Source: Geomicrobium sediminis (lineage in GTDB: Bacteria; Bacillota; Bacilli; Bacillales; Marinococcaceae). Taken from it: a DNA stretch of 64,000 nt. Both the position numbers and the translations under genes were made by a program. Below are positions 9,053-17,102 of the stretch, piece by piece. The first letter of the stretch is position 1, and every line of letters begins with the position of its first letter. The DNA is taken from NCBI RefSeq assembly GCF_016908595.1, contig NZ_JAFBEC010000002.1:124001-188000 (forward strand), read 5' to 3'. A model generated the notes under the pieces. It made no database searches, was not told the origin of the DNA, and saw nothing but the letters and a program-made list of their open reading frames with translations.

Positions 9053-9865
9053 TTACGTAAAGTACACACAAATCTTGTTGCAATTTACTTCTTCGATCCC
9101 AATGTCCATGTCGTAAATCTTCTTTAATGTTGTTGGATTAATAATTTCATGGCAGTGCCCTTGTGCCGCTAACTCGCCATCTTTCATCGCAATAATGTCA
9201 TCAGAATAGCAAGACGCAAAGTTAATGTCGTGCACAACGATTAGAATCGTTTTCCCTAAATCATCACAAAGCTTACGTAACGTCTTCATAATTGAGACAG
9301 AATGTTTCATATCAAGGTTATTCAATGGCTCATCTAAAATGATATAGTCCGTGTCTTGAGCTAAAACCATGGCTATAAACGCTCGCTGCTTTTGACCACC
9401 ACTTAGTTGGTCTAAGTATTTGTCTTGCATATCGCGAAGCTCCATATAGTCAATGGCGTTATCAACGTATCCCCAATCGGCTTTCGACAAGCGATTGCGA
9501 GAGTGTGGAAAGCGCCCAAAACTTACGAGCTCACGTACTGTCAGACGGATATTAATGTTATTTGCTTGCTTTAAGATTGATACCTTTTTGGCAAGCTCAT
9601 CGCTTTTATAACTTTTAATTGGCTTTCCCTCGACGAGAACTTCGCCCGAATCATGACTCATTAAGCGACTCATCATTGAAATAAGCGTACTTTTCCCGGC
9701 ACCGTTTGGTCCGATAAAAGACGTAATTGAACCTTTTCTAACGCCAATGGATACATCTTTTACTACTTTCTTTCCATCAAATGACTTTGAGACGTTTTTC
9801 ACTTCAAGGGCAATGTCGCCCGTTTCGAATTGTGACTTTTGACGTTCTAGCATGTTAAGAGCCAT
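9053..9865 (-). CDS. yclP: Iron-siderophore ABC transporter ATPase
   Basis: A 270-residue cytoplasmic ATPase that powers siderophore import. Walker A (GPNGAGKST, about 52-60), Q-loop region, signature LSGGQKQR and Walker B YIILDEP followed by an H-loop (VVHDIN) are all present. Its ATG overlaps the stop of the upstream permease as TAATG, so translation is coupled. A G-rich AGGGGG lies 11 bases before the start. A 117-base gap separates it from yclQ. Assignment to petrobactin uptake follows from gene order. Confidence 0.92.
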   Translation of the reverse strand: MALNMLERQKSQFETGDIALEVKNVSKSFDGKKVVKDVSIGVRKGSITSFIGPNGAGKSTLISMMSRLMSHDSGEVLVEGKPIKSYKSDELAKKVSILKQANNINIRLTVRELVSFGRFPHSRNRLSKADWGYVDNAIDYMELRDMQDKYLDQLSGGQKQRAFIAMVLAQDTDYIILDEPLNNLDMKHSVSIMKTLRKLCDDLGKTILIVVHDINFASCYSDDIIAMKDGELAAQGHCHEIINPTTLKKIYDMDIGIEEVNCNKICVYFT

Positions 9866-10821
9866 TAGTTTTTCGTCCCCCTTAGAAGTAAGTAAATAAA
9901 GTATGCGCCGCCGATGAAGTTAATGAACACACTTAACGGAGCGGAAAAAGCAAAGACACGCTCTACGAGTAACGTTCCACCTACAAGTGCAACAACACTT
10001 ACGAGAATTGATCCGATTGCAAGTGTTGAGTGCCTAAACGTTGGCAGCATCTCTCTTGCCACGTTTACGACGAGTAGACCTAAGAACATAATCGGTCCAA
10101 CTAGCGCTGTTGAGACAGAAACCATGATCGCAATGACGATAAGAAAACGTCGAATGACTTTGTCATATGGAATCCCTAAGTTCACAGCGTGATCTCGACC
10201 GAGTGCGAGTGTATCTAAATATTTCAAGTAAGGAAATACGTATAGTAATGTTAGCAACAATATGATGATTGATAACCATAACAAATCAACGTTGATGTTA
10301 CTAAAGCTTGCAAACATCCGGTTTTGAATCGATTGGAACTCATTTGGATCGATGAGCACTTGCATAAACGTTGAGAGACTTCCAAACAGTGTACCAAATA
10401 CAATTCCTACGAGTAATAAGAAGTAGATGTTCTGTTGCTCTCCTCTAAAGAGCAACGCGTACAATAGTAATGCGAACAATACCATGAACACAATGGACAT
10501 TAAGAAGTTCGCTTCTTGAGAGAAAAAGACAAGTCCAAGTGTACCAAAGAAAAACACAAGTGCTGTTTGTATCAACATATATAAAGAATCCAAACCGATG
10601 ATGCTCGGTGTTAAGATTCGATTATTCGTGATCGTCTGGAAGATTAACGTTGAAAAGGCAATGGCTGAACCGACGATGATAATCGCCGCAACACTTCGAC
10701 CACGTCTCGGTAACGCATAATCCCATCCAGCAGGTGTTAAACCGATAAATAGAAACGTCGCGATTAGGCTAATTGACAATACAATGAGTGTGATAAAAAT
10801 CCATTTAGTCTTACGTTGCAT
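9865..10821 (-). CDS. yclO: Siderophore ABC transporter permease 2
   Basis: A 318-residue integral membrane protein of the FecCD family with about nine hydrophobic segments. The conserved family loop GRDHAVNLGI, which contacts the ATPase, and the VGPIMFLGLLV segment are present. It overlaps the end of the first permease by 11 bases and the start of the ATPase by one base. AAGGAG precedes its ATG. It forms the membrane channel with the other permease. Confidence 0.92.
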   Translation of the reverse strand: MQRKTKWIFITLIVLSISLIATFLFIGLTPAGWDYALPRRGRSVAAIIIVGSAIAFSTLIFQTITNNRILTPSIIGLDSLYMLIQTALVFFFGTLGLVFFSQEANFLMSIVFMVLFALLLYALLFRGEQQNIYFLLLVGIVFGTLFGSLSTFMQVLIDPNEFQSIQNRMFASFSNINVDLLWLSIIILLLTLLYVFPYLKYLDTLALGRDHAVNLGIPYDKVIRRFLIVIAIMVSVSTALVGPIMFLGLLVVNVAREMLPTFRHSTLAIGSILVSVVALVGGTLLVERVFAFSAPLSVFINFIGGAYFIYLLLRGTKN

Positions 10822-11764
10822 ACGACTTTCTCCTTAACAGCAAGTATAGGAAGAGTGCGCTTCCAATCACTCCGACCATCAAACCGATCGGAATCTCATA
10901 AGGATAGATGAGCACACGGCCAAGAATGTCGCATATAAGTAAGAAGATCGCCCCAAACAGTGCCGTATGTGGCAAACTGTTTCGTAGATTATCGCCTCTC
11001 ATAATCGAAACGATGTTCGGAATAATAAGTCCAAGAAATGGTATTGAACCAATTGTAACGACAACGGCTGCTGTAATGACTGCAACAATAAGTAAGCCTA
11101 TGTTCATAATCTGCTTATAATTTAATCCTAAGCTTTGTGAGAAATCCCTACCCATCCCTGCAACCGTAAACCGGTTCGCAAAGATAAATGCAATGATCAC
11201 AAGTGGAATTCCAATATAAAGAATCTCAAAGTTCCCGCGTAGCACGAGTGAGAAACTTCCTTGCATCCAAGAATTTAAACTTTGAATAAGGTCATACTGG
11301 TAAGCGAAGAACGTCGTTACAGCATTTACGACACTTCCGAGCATTAACCCAACAAGTGGTACGAAAATGACGTTTTTATAACGAATCCGTTCAAGTATTC
11401 TCATGAACAAGAATGTACCGCCTAGTGCAAAGAGAAATGCAACGAATAATCTCTCCATCGTACTCGCACCAGCGAACGCAATAATGGCGACGAGGATTCC
11501 CAGTCTTGCCCAGTCAAGCGTTCCGGCAGTTGTTGGTGATACGAACTTATTCTGTGTTAGTTGTTGCATAATCAGTCCAGCAACACTTAAACTCACACCA
11601 ACGATAATAATTGCTAGTAGCCTTGGTAATCGGCTGATTAATAGTGTTTCCCATTGCTCTTCGGTGAAATTGTGTATGTTCCAGATCGACAAATCTTGCA
11701 CACCGACAAACAAGGAAATGATCGATAGTAAAATGAGTGCAGGTATTAAGTACTTAATCTTCAT
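10811..11764 (-). CDS. yclN: Siderophore ABC transporter permease 1
   Basis: A 317-residue FecCD-family permease, first gene of the yclNOPQ-like operon. It shows the family features LPRLLAIIIVG, GRDFSQSLGL and GSIPFLGLIIPNI. The likely start is the ATG at 11764 (a TTG lies one codon earlier). No Shine-Dalgarno is found within 15 bases of this start. A perfect one lies 38 bases upstream, in front of a two-codon ORF. A sigma-A promoter and Fur box lie upstream, so iron-dependent repression is expected. Confidence 0.9.
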   Translation of the reverse strand: MKIKYLIPALILLSIISLFVGVQDLSIWNIHNFTEEQWETLLISRLPRLLAIIIVGVSLSVAGLIMQQLTQNKFVSPTTAGTLDWARLGILVAIIAFAGASTMERLFVAFLFALGGTFLFMRILERIRYKNVIFVPLVGLMLGSVVNAVTTFFAYQYDLIQSLNSWMQGSFSLVLRGNFEILYIGIPLVIIAFIFANRFTVAGMGRDFSQSLGLNYKQIMNIGLLIVAVITAAVVVTIGSIPFLGLIIPNIVSIMRGDNLRNSLPHTALFGAIFLLICDILGRVLIYPYEIPIGLMVGVIGSALFLYLLLRRKSYAT

Positions 11765-11842
11765 CAAGGTGTCTGATCAAAATGGCTACAGCACTTTAAT
11801 CGCCCCTCCTCGCTCTTCACTAAGGTTGGGTGCTGATGCAAA

Positions 11843-11857
11843 TGAGATTCATTATCA
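11843..11857 (-). promoter_or_regulatory. Fur box of the yclNOPQ operon
   Basis: Read on the minus strand the site is TGATAATGAATCTCA, matching the Bacillus Fur 7-1-7 inverted repeat at all but two positions. It starts about 10-20 bases downstream of the predicted transcription start, a position suited to repression when iron is plentiful. Confidence 0.75.
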
Positions 11858-11872
11858 ACAGTGCCACTTCTG

Positions 11873-11900
11873 ATTATACTATGTTTTGAAATGAGGTCAA
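11873..11900 (-). promoter_or_regulatory. Sigma-A promoter of yclNOPQ
   Basis: Minus strand: -35 TTGACC (11895-11900), 16-base spacer, -10 TATAAT (11873-11878). It directs transcription through the Fur box into yclN. Confidence 0.8.
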
Positions 11901-11930
11901 TGAGTAATTGAGAAAAACTTTCAATTAACA

Positions 11931-11971
11931 TTAAAAAAGAACGTGAGATGAATAACATCTCACGTTCTTTA
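11931..11971 (-). terminator. Intrinsic terminator downstream of the SNF2 helicase
   Basis: A perfect 15-bp stem (11936-11950 with 11956-11970) and five-base loop, followed on the minus strand by six T residues. It lies about 170 bases beyond the helicase stop codon. Confidence 0.9.
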
Positions 11972-12138
11972 GGCTCATTTAAAGGAACTCTCTCGATCTA
12001 TTACGCGCTTAAGGTCATTCATTCTCACTACAACTGCTCACAAATGAGTAACTTCCTTACTTCCATCAGTCTAATGACCTGCGTCTGTCATGCATCACTT
12101 CAATGCACACAAATTCCGTTGTGCATTGAAGCCACCGT
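11972..12138 (-). other. Structured 3' untranslated region of the helicase transcript
   Basis: There is no open frame of note. It holds a perfect 12-bp inverted repeat with a 10-base loop (12098-12109 with 12120-12131) seven bases after the helicase stop. A long-range 8-bp pair (AGGTCATT at 12012-12019 with 12073-12080) encloses a small CTCA/TGAG hairpin. The first hairpin has no T run, so it is not an obvious terminator. Confidence 0.4.
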
Positions 12139-15100
12139 CTAGTTAAAAGAAATTAATTGGTGTAACTCCTCAGGATTCATCGATTGAATTAACGTTTCAC
12201 CTGGTTGAATCAAATCATCAATCAATGATTTCTTATCTTGTTGAAGTGCCGCAATTTTCTCTTCAATGGTTCCGGTAGTGACAAGTCGAACGATATCCAC
12301 TTGCTTTGTCTGACCAAAGCGATGAACACGGTCCGCAGCTTGTTCTTCAACAGCAGGATTCCACCACAGATCGTATAAAATTACTGTATCGCCACCAGTT
12401 AAGTTTAACCCCGTCCCACCGGCTTTTAATGAAATGAGAAACAGCGAGTGCTCTCCTTCATTAAATTGTTGTGTCAACGATAAACGGTCCGCAACAGGTG
12501 TACTGCCATCTAAATAATGATAACCAAACTTGCGTTCATCAAACTGCTTTCTAATGATTGCAAGCATTGACGTAAACTGCGAAAAGATGACCATACGTTT
12601 GCCTGAAGCGATCCCTTGTTCTACATAATCAAGTAAAAAGTCAAGCTTCCCTGATCTGCCACCTTCTTCTTGCATGACAAGTCCTGGGTGACAACAAATT
12701 TGCCGGAGCTTCGTTAACCCGGCAAGAATGTGAAAACGTTCCTCTTGGAAAGCATTTTCTTTCACTGCCCTCGATAAGTGTGACGAAATTTGCTCAACTT
12801 GAGTGACGTACAGTTGCTTTTGAAGCTCACTCAGTTCGGTGTATTGAATAATCTCTTGTTTTTCCGGTAGCTCTTTTAATACTTCTGTCTTTAATCTTCG
12901 TAATAAAAACGGCTTGATTCGTCGATGAACAGCACGGTTATCTAAATCTGAGAACTTCCGCTTCGAATCGAATAACTCTGGCATCACGATTGAGAAGATC
13001 GAATAGAGTTCTTCCTTTTTGTTCTCTACTGGCGTTCCACTTAACGCAAACGCTTGTCGTTTTCGCAACGAACGTACGACTTTCGTCGTTTTCGCTTGTT
13101 CATTTTTTAAGTGCTGTGCTTCATCAAGTACTAAATGATCAAAAACGACTGGAGCATACAATTCTTCATCACGTTGCATTAAAGGATACGATGTAATGAA
13201 CAACTGCGCATCTTTTGTGAGTTTTTTCTTTCGCTCTTCTTTGTTTCCATCAATAATGACAACATCAAGTTGGGGAGCAAAACGCTCAATCTCCCTTTGC
13301 CAATTGTAAACGAGCGAAGCAGGAGAAATAATTAATGATTTCCCCTCTCGTCGTCCTTCATACTGCTTTGCCAAATAAGCGATTGTCTGGATCGTCTTCC
13401 CTAACCCCATATCATCTGCGAGTATGCCACCAAATCCATACTTTGATAAAGCCGTCATCCATTGAAAACCGGTTTTTTGGTAGTCACGCATAATCGTCTC
13501 TAAATTAGTAGGTACTGTCACGTTCAAATCTTTCGGTGATTCGATATCTTGAATGCAACGGCTCACTTTATCTGAGATCGTAACAGCTGCTTCTTCATTT
13601 AATTGAAATGCATGGTATAGTGGCGCCTGAACGGATGTCGACTCCACATGTTCGCGACCGAGTTGATTGAGAACATCACTCATGTTTTTCAATTCATCAC
13701 GCGTTAAGTTGACGTATTGTCCGTTGTTCAGTTGTACAAAAGAGCGCTTTTCACGCATCGCTTTGAGGAGGCTGATGCTTTCCTCCTCATCTAAGCCAGA
13801 GAACTGGAAGTTAATATCTAACCAATCATGTTGTTGATTGTAATTCACTTCAACCGTCGGCATCTCAGCTGGCGTGTAAATACGCTCCTGCACATTTTCA
13901 CTCACATTGATGTCCATCGATTTAGCAAGCTCATTTAAATCAAATAACAAAAAATGCGCCATTTCATCTTCTCCACGAATCGTTAATCCTCGCTCATTGT
14001 ACGTGAAAGGAACTTGTTCGATTGCTGCCATCACTTGATTTTCTTGTTTTATATCGCGAATTTGATAATAATCATCGTTTGTGACTTGCTCTTCATGTGG
14101 ATTAAAGGTGTGCTCTCCGTAGCTGAAATACAGCTTGGCATTCAGTTGCTCGTTCACTTCATCCACATACAATGTCGCTTTCAAGTCGTGTTGCTGAATT
14201 TTTTGTTCGACTTCAGGCTCAATAACAACCTTTGCAACTTTCTTTAGCTGTAACAACACGTACGAATAAAACTGCTCAAACAAACGGTGTGGAATGTGCA
14301 GTTTCCCTTCTTCTCTTTGCATCCGGTGAAAGAACTTCACAAAGACGAGGTTTTGTTCCTCAGACAAGATATACAACGTATCTTCTGTAAGAATGGCTCG
14401 ATAATCGCTTCCGAAATAGTAACTCGTCTCCATATTTGTCCAATGAAGCAACATTCCCCCAGAGTCCGTCTTCATGACAGAAATTTGTAGAGGCGTATTC
14501 CGTTCGTCAGGGAAATGAATGTGTTTAATTGGCATCGTATTTTGGTGAATGACGAGTGAAAGTTGCGTTGTATTGATATTTGATAGTAACGAGGAAAAGG
14601 CGGGACCAGGAACGAACAAGCGTCTTTCTCCACGAAAGCTCACATCATCTTCTCTCATTCGGACAATCGTTAATAAAAGGTCCATTTTTTCTTGATCTTC
14701 GTCTGAGAGCTTATGTTCATCAGGATTATATGAAAAGTTTTTCGTAAAGAAATACGTTCGCTGTTCTTCGAGCACTTCTAACCATTTAAGCAAATCAAAA
14801 ACGACGTACGTACGATCGATGCCGACCTTTAATTCAATTTCGACAAAACCAGATCCGACAAACATTTTTGCAGGATGCACGTGTACGACGTACTCGATCA
14901 ACAACTCTTCCTTTTCAGTGGTTGCTTCTACTTCAAACAAATCAGCAAAAGAATCAATCAAACGATTAACGTCTCGTTCTCCTTTTTGTTCTTTTGGAAG
15001 TGCTTCTTTCGCTGGAGCTAGCCTGTTTTCATATTCATACAAACAAGCAATTAAATGTTTGCACAAGCCTGGATAAGCTTCATATGCAGGACATGTACAT

Positions 15101-15297
15101 GAATATGTTTTTGGTAAGTCATTTTCAATCGTAAAATGAACATCATAAATCTCATGCCCGAGTACGACCGCTTTCCACTCGCCTTTTCGATCACTTAATA
15201 ATTTGCGCACATTTCCTTGGCGATGATACGTTTTCGCACGTTGAATCGTCTCGGGCCTTGCAAATGTATGAACAAATTGTTCAATGCTCTGAATCAT
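12139..15297 (-). CDS. SWIM zinc-finger SNF2-family helicase
   Basis: A 1052-residue Snf2/Rad54-type ATPase. The N terminus has a SWIM zinc finger (Cys67, Cys69, Cys79, His81 in the CxC...CxH pattern). The middle (about 90-580) is a bacterial SNF2-associated region with few known motifs. The helicase core has ADDMGLGKT, LDEAQH, LSGTPVENK, then FSQFT, SLKAGGTGLNLT and DRVHRFGQ in the second lobe. Such proteins translocate on duplex DNA or remodel nucleoprotein; YwqA is a B. subtilis relative. The start is the ATG at 15297 behind AAAGGAAG, 13 codons inside the longest frame. A structured 3' region and a terminator follow. Physiological role is unknown. Confidence 0.92.
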   Translation of the reverse strand: MIQSIEQFVHTFARPETIQRAKTYHRQGNVRKLLSDRKGEWKAVVLGHEIYDVHFTIENDLPKTYSCTCPAYEAYPGLCKHLIACLYEYENRLAPAKEALPKEQKGERDVNRLIDSFADLFEVEATTEKEELLIEYVVHVHPAKMFVGSGFVEIELKVGIDRTYVVFDLLKWLEVLEEQRTYFFTKNFSYNPDEHKLSDEDQEKMDLLLTIVRMREDDVSFRGERRLFVPGPAFSSLLSNINTTQLSLVIHQNTMPIKHIHFPDERNTPLQISVMKTDSGGMLLHWTNMETSYYFGSDYRAILTEDTLYILSEEQNLVFVKFFHRMQREEGKLHIPHRLFEQFYSYVLLQLKKVAKVVIEPEVEQKIQQHDLKATLYVDEVNEQLNAKLYFSYGEHTFNPHEEQVTNDDYYQIRDIKQENQVMAAIEQVPFTYNERGLTIRGEDEMAHFLLFDLNELAKSMDINVSENVQERIYTPAEMPTVEVNYNQQHDWLDINFQFSGLDEEESISLLKAMREKRSFVQLNNGQYVNLTRDELKNMSDVLNQLGREHVESTSVQAPLYHAFQLNEEAAVTISDKVSRCIQDIESPKDLNVTVPTNLETIMRDYQKTGFQWMTALSKYGFGGILADDMGLGKTIQTIAYLAKQYEGRREGKSLIISPASLVYNWQREIERFAPQLDVVIIDGNKEERKKKLTKDAQLFITSYPLMQRDEELYAPVVFDHLVLDEAQHLKNEQAKTTKVVRSLRKRQAFALSGTPVENKKEELYSIFSIVMPELFDSKRKFSDLDNRAVHRRIKPFLLRRLKTEVLKELPEKQEIIQYTELSELQKQLYVTQVEQISSHLSRAVKENAFQEERFHILAGLTKLRQICCHPGLVMQEEGGRSGKLDFLLDYVEQGIASGKRMVIFSQFTSMLAIIRKQFDERKFGYHYLDGSTPVADRLSLTQQFNEGEHSLFLISLKAGGTGLNLTGGDTVILYDLWWNPAVEEQAADRVHRFGQTKQVDIVRLVTTGTIEEKIAALQQDKKSLIDDLIQPGETLIQSMNPEELHQLISFN

Positions 15298-15326
15298 CGT
15301 GAACTTCCTTTCCAACAATAACGAAC

Positions 15327-15362
15327 AAAAACACACGCTTATGACAACTTCATAAGCCTGTG
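15327..15362 (-). terminator. Terminator of the small zinc-finger gene
   Basis: A stem GCTTATGA/TCATAAGC (15337-15344 with 15350-15357), extended by CACA/TGTG across one mismatch, followed on the minus strand by five T residues. Confidence 0.8.
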
Positions 15363-15374
15363 CTCTTCAAACAG

Positions 15375-15737
15375 TTACTGAGATTTATATGTCTCTACGA
15401 GATCATGTAATACATGATCATCTTCTTTTTTTCTATCATCCTTAACAAGACTCGCAATGGAACGTTTCTGAATGATAAAGCGTAAATCCGCCATGAGTAA
15501 AACCGTATCAATTCCTGGATTCGCTGGGTCATTCTTTACTTTCATACGGTAGTTATCAAACTTCGTATGGTTGAGAAATTTCAACAAGCAGTAGTAACAG
15601 CCACGCCTCGTCCCTAGCTTCAAATAATGACGCTCAATTGGTTTGCCGCAGATGTTGCATTCTATATCAGGTTTACGTACGGTGTTTAACCTTAACGACT
15701 CTAACAACCAGACGGACTCTTTTGCAATCGTACTCAT
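15375..15737 (-). CDS. Hypothetical protein with CxxC...CxxC zinc finger
   Basis: A 120-residue soluble protein that I do not recognise. Four cysteines are placed as two CxxC pairs (Cys27/Cys30 in CNIC and Cys47/Cys50 in CYYC) and probably bind zinc. The segment between them is basic (KPIERHYLKLGTRRG), which would suit nucleic-acid binding. The C terminus is charged and likely helical. The start chosen is the ATG at 15737, with a GGGAGGGG about 13 bases upstream; a start ten codons earlier is possible. It has its own terminator and lies between ohr and the SNF2 helicase on the same strand. Confidence 0.65.
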   Translation of the reverse strand: MSTIAKESVWLLESLRLNTVRKPDIECNICGKPIERHYLKLGTRRGCYYCLLKFLNHTKFDNYRMKVKNDPANPGIDTVLLMADLRFIIQKRSIASLVKDDRKKEDDHVLHDLVETYKSQ

Positions 15738-15897
15738 AGAAATAAGAACCCCTCCCTTACAGAGCACTTCAATGAAATGCAGTGGGTTTGTACATATTTA
15801 GAATGTCTACTTTCGAACCTGTTTATACTTAAACTTATAATAACTGAAATCCCTTCATAAGTCATCGATACTAAAGTAGGATTCAGGTAAAAACAAC

Positions 15898-15940
15898 GAA
15901 AAAAGTACAAGCAGACGTTGTCCACTTGTACTTTTTCGTT
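15898..15940. terminator. Terminator after ohr
   Basis: A 12-bp stem AAAAAGTACAAG/CTTGTACTTTTT (15900-15911 with 15925-15936), AT-rich on both sides, directly after the ohr stop codon. Confidence 0.88.
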
Positions 15941-15943
15941 GAT

Positions 15944-16366
15944 TTATTGAGCTTTAACGTGTAATGAAACATCGACATTGCCTCTTGTCGCTTTCGAATA
16001 CGGGCAAAATTCATGAGCCTTTTCTACGAGTTCTTCGGCTTTCGATTGATCCACGCCTTTAATGGACACGTGCAAAGCAACGCCTAGTTGAAATCCACCA
16101 TCATGTGGGTCTTTTAATAAGCTCACTTCAGCTTTCGTTTCAGATTCGATTTCTTCTTTGCTTTTACTAGCCATTAAATTTAAAGCACCATCAAAGCAAG
16201 ACGCATAACCTGATGCGAACAATTGCTCAGGATTTGATGCATCACTTGGGATATCGTCACCTTTAGGCATCGACAACTGGACTTCAATTACACCGTTATC
16301 GGATTTAACTTGTCCTTCACGTCCACCTACTGCTGTTGCGCTCGTTGTAAATACTTTATCTGCCAT
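15944..16366 (-). CDS. ohr: Organic hydroperoxide resistance protein
   Basis: A 140-residue OsmC/Ohr-fold peroxidase that reduces organic and lipid hydroperoxides using two cysteines, usually with lipoylated proteins as reductant. The peroxidatic Cys57 lies in YASCFDGAL and the resolving Cys121 in FCPYSKATRGN, the signature that separates Ohr from OsmC. The length is typical. A possible MarR/OhrR-type palindrome lies about 90 bases upstream. A strong terminator follows. No ohrR gene is present in the window. Confidence 0.95.
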   Translation of the reverse strand: MADKVFTTSATAVGGREGQVKSDNGVIEVQLSMPKGDDIPSDASNPEQLFASGYASCFDGALNLMASKSKEEIESETKAEVSLLKDPHDGGFQLGVALHVSIKGVDQSKAEELVEKAHEFCPYSKATRGNVDVSLHVKAQ

Positions 16367-16451
16367 CGTTAATTCGCCTCCGGTTAATGTGTTGTTAAAC
16401 GCTGTTCTACTTTATATGTTTACGTTTACGCACATCCTTAAACCTCATATT

Positions 16452-16461
16452 ACAAATTTGT
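16452..16461. promoter_or_regulatory. Possible OhrR/MarR-type operator
   Basis: A perfect palindrome ACAAATTTGT within TTACAAATTTGTTTA lies upstream of ohr. OhrR sites in Bacillus are AT-rich palindromes of similar type (TACAATT arms), but the match is partial. Confidence 0.35.
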
Positions 16462-16488
16462 TTAGTTTCTGCTTTTCGATTTATAAAC

Positions 16489-16500
16489 ATAGTATACTAT
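16489..16500. promoter_or_regulatory. 12-bp palindrome between ohr and the DUF4064 gene
   Basis: ATAGTATACTAT is a perfect palindrome in the divergent intergenic region. It could be an operator or include a -10-like TATACT for the plus-strand gene; no -35 is clear. Confidence 0.3.
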
Positions 16501-16583
16501 TTGGATACATATGTTTTTACATGTATGGATTACGGGTATAGAAGATAGAATCTTTACCTCGAACATAAGAAAGGTGATGGAAG

Positions 16584-17057
16584 TTGAAACGAACAGGGGA
16601 AAAAATACTCAGTTGGATTGGTAACGTCATTAATATTTTAATGGTCATCGTATTAGGATTTGCAGCAATTAGTCTATCTAGCTTAGGTGGCGACTTTGAG
16701 CAGGAATTAATGAATGAACTTCAAAACGATCCAGCGGTTACTGGTGAAGACGCACAAATGGCTGCCGATATGCTCGGCATGATGGGCAGTACGTTTGTCG
16801 GAATTACATGGTTCGCAGTCATTGTTATGATTGTCGGAACTGTCCTTGGCATTATTGGAGCTATTAAGATTACGAATAACGCCAAAACAGCAGGTATTCT
16901 TTTACTCGTTGCAGGTGGCGGAATGTTACTACTCACACTCGGTACGACATTGATTCAGTCAGTATTATTAATCATTGCAGGAATTATGTGTTTAGCGCGC
17001 AAACCACGAGTTACTGTCAATAACGAGCCAGATCCAAATTCAAATCCACAACCATAA
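16584..17057 (+). CDS. DUF4064 membrane protein
   Basis: A 157-residue membrane protein matching the DUF4064 pattern: an N-terminal MKRTGEK motif before a first helix (about 12-32), an acidic loop (about 38-62), then three more helices (about 68-90, 100-118 and 120-138) and a short polar tail. The start is a TTG at 16584, behind AAGGTGAT. It is the only plus-strand gene between ohr and rodA and ends at a bidirectional terminator. Function of the family is unknown. Confidence 0.85.
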   Translation: MKRTGEKILSWIGNVINILMVIVLGFAAISLSSLGGDFEQELMNELQNDPAVTGEDAQMAADMLGMMGSTFVGITWFAVIVMIVGTVLGIIGAIKITNNAKTAGILLLVAGGGMLLLTLGTTLIQSVLLIIAGIMCLARKPRVTVNNEPDPNSNPQP

Positions 17058-17065
17058 AGCCTAAA

Positions 17066-17102
17066 GAAAATCCCTTGACCGTCATCCGGTCAAGGGATTT
17101 AT
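17066..17102. terminator. Bidirectional terminator between DUF4064 gene and rodA
   Basis: AAATCCCTTGACCG pairs with CCGGTCAAGGGATTT over a short loop. A and T runs flank both sides, and it lies between convergent genes. Confidence 0.9.

Noticed and set aside
11764-11958. 64-codon minus-strand frame ending at the yclN start (TGATG)
   Set aside because: It runs through the yclN promoter, Fur box and leader; no Shine-Dalgarno is placed for its own start. The strong site at 11803 lies inside it, not before it.
12098-12131. Terminator directly after the helicase
   Set aside because: The 12-bp hairpin has no T run on either strand; the real terminator is at 11931-11971.
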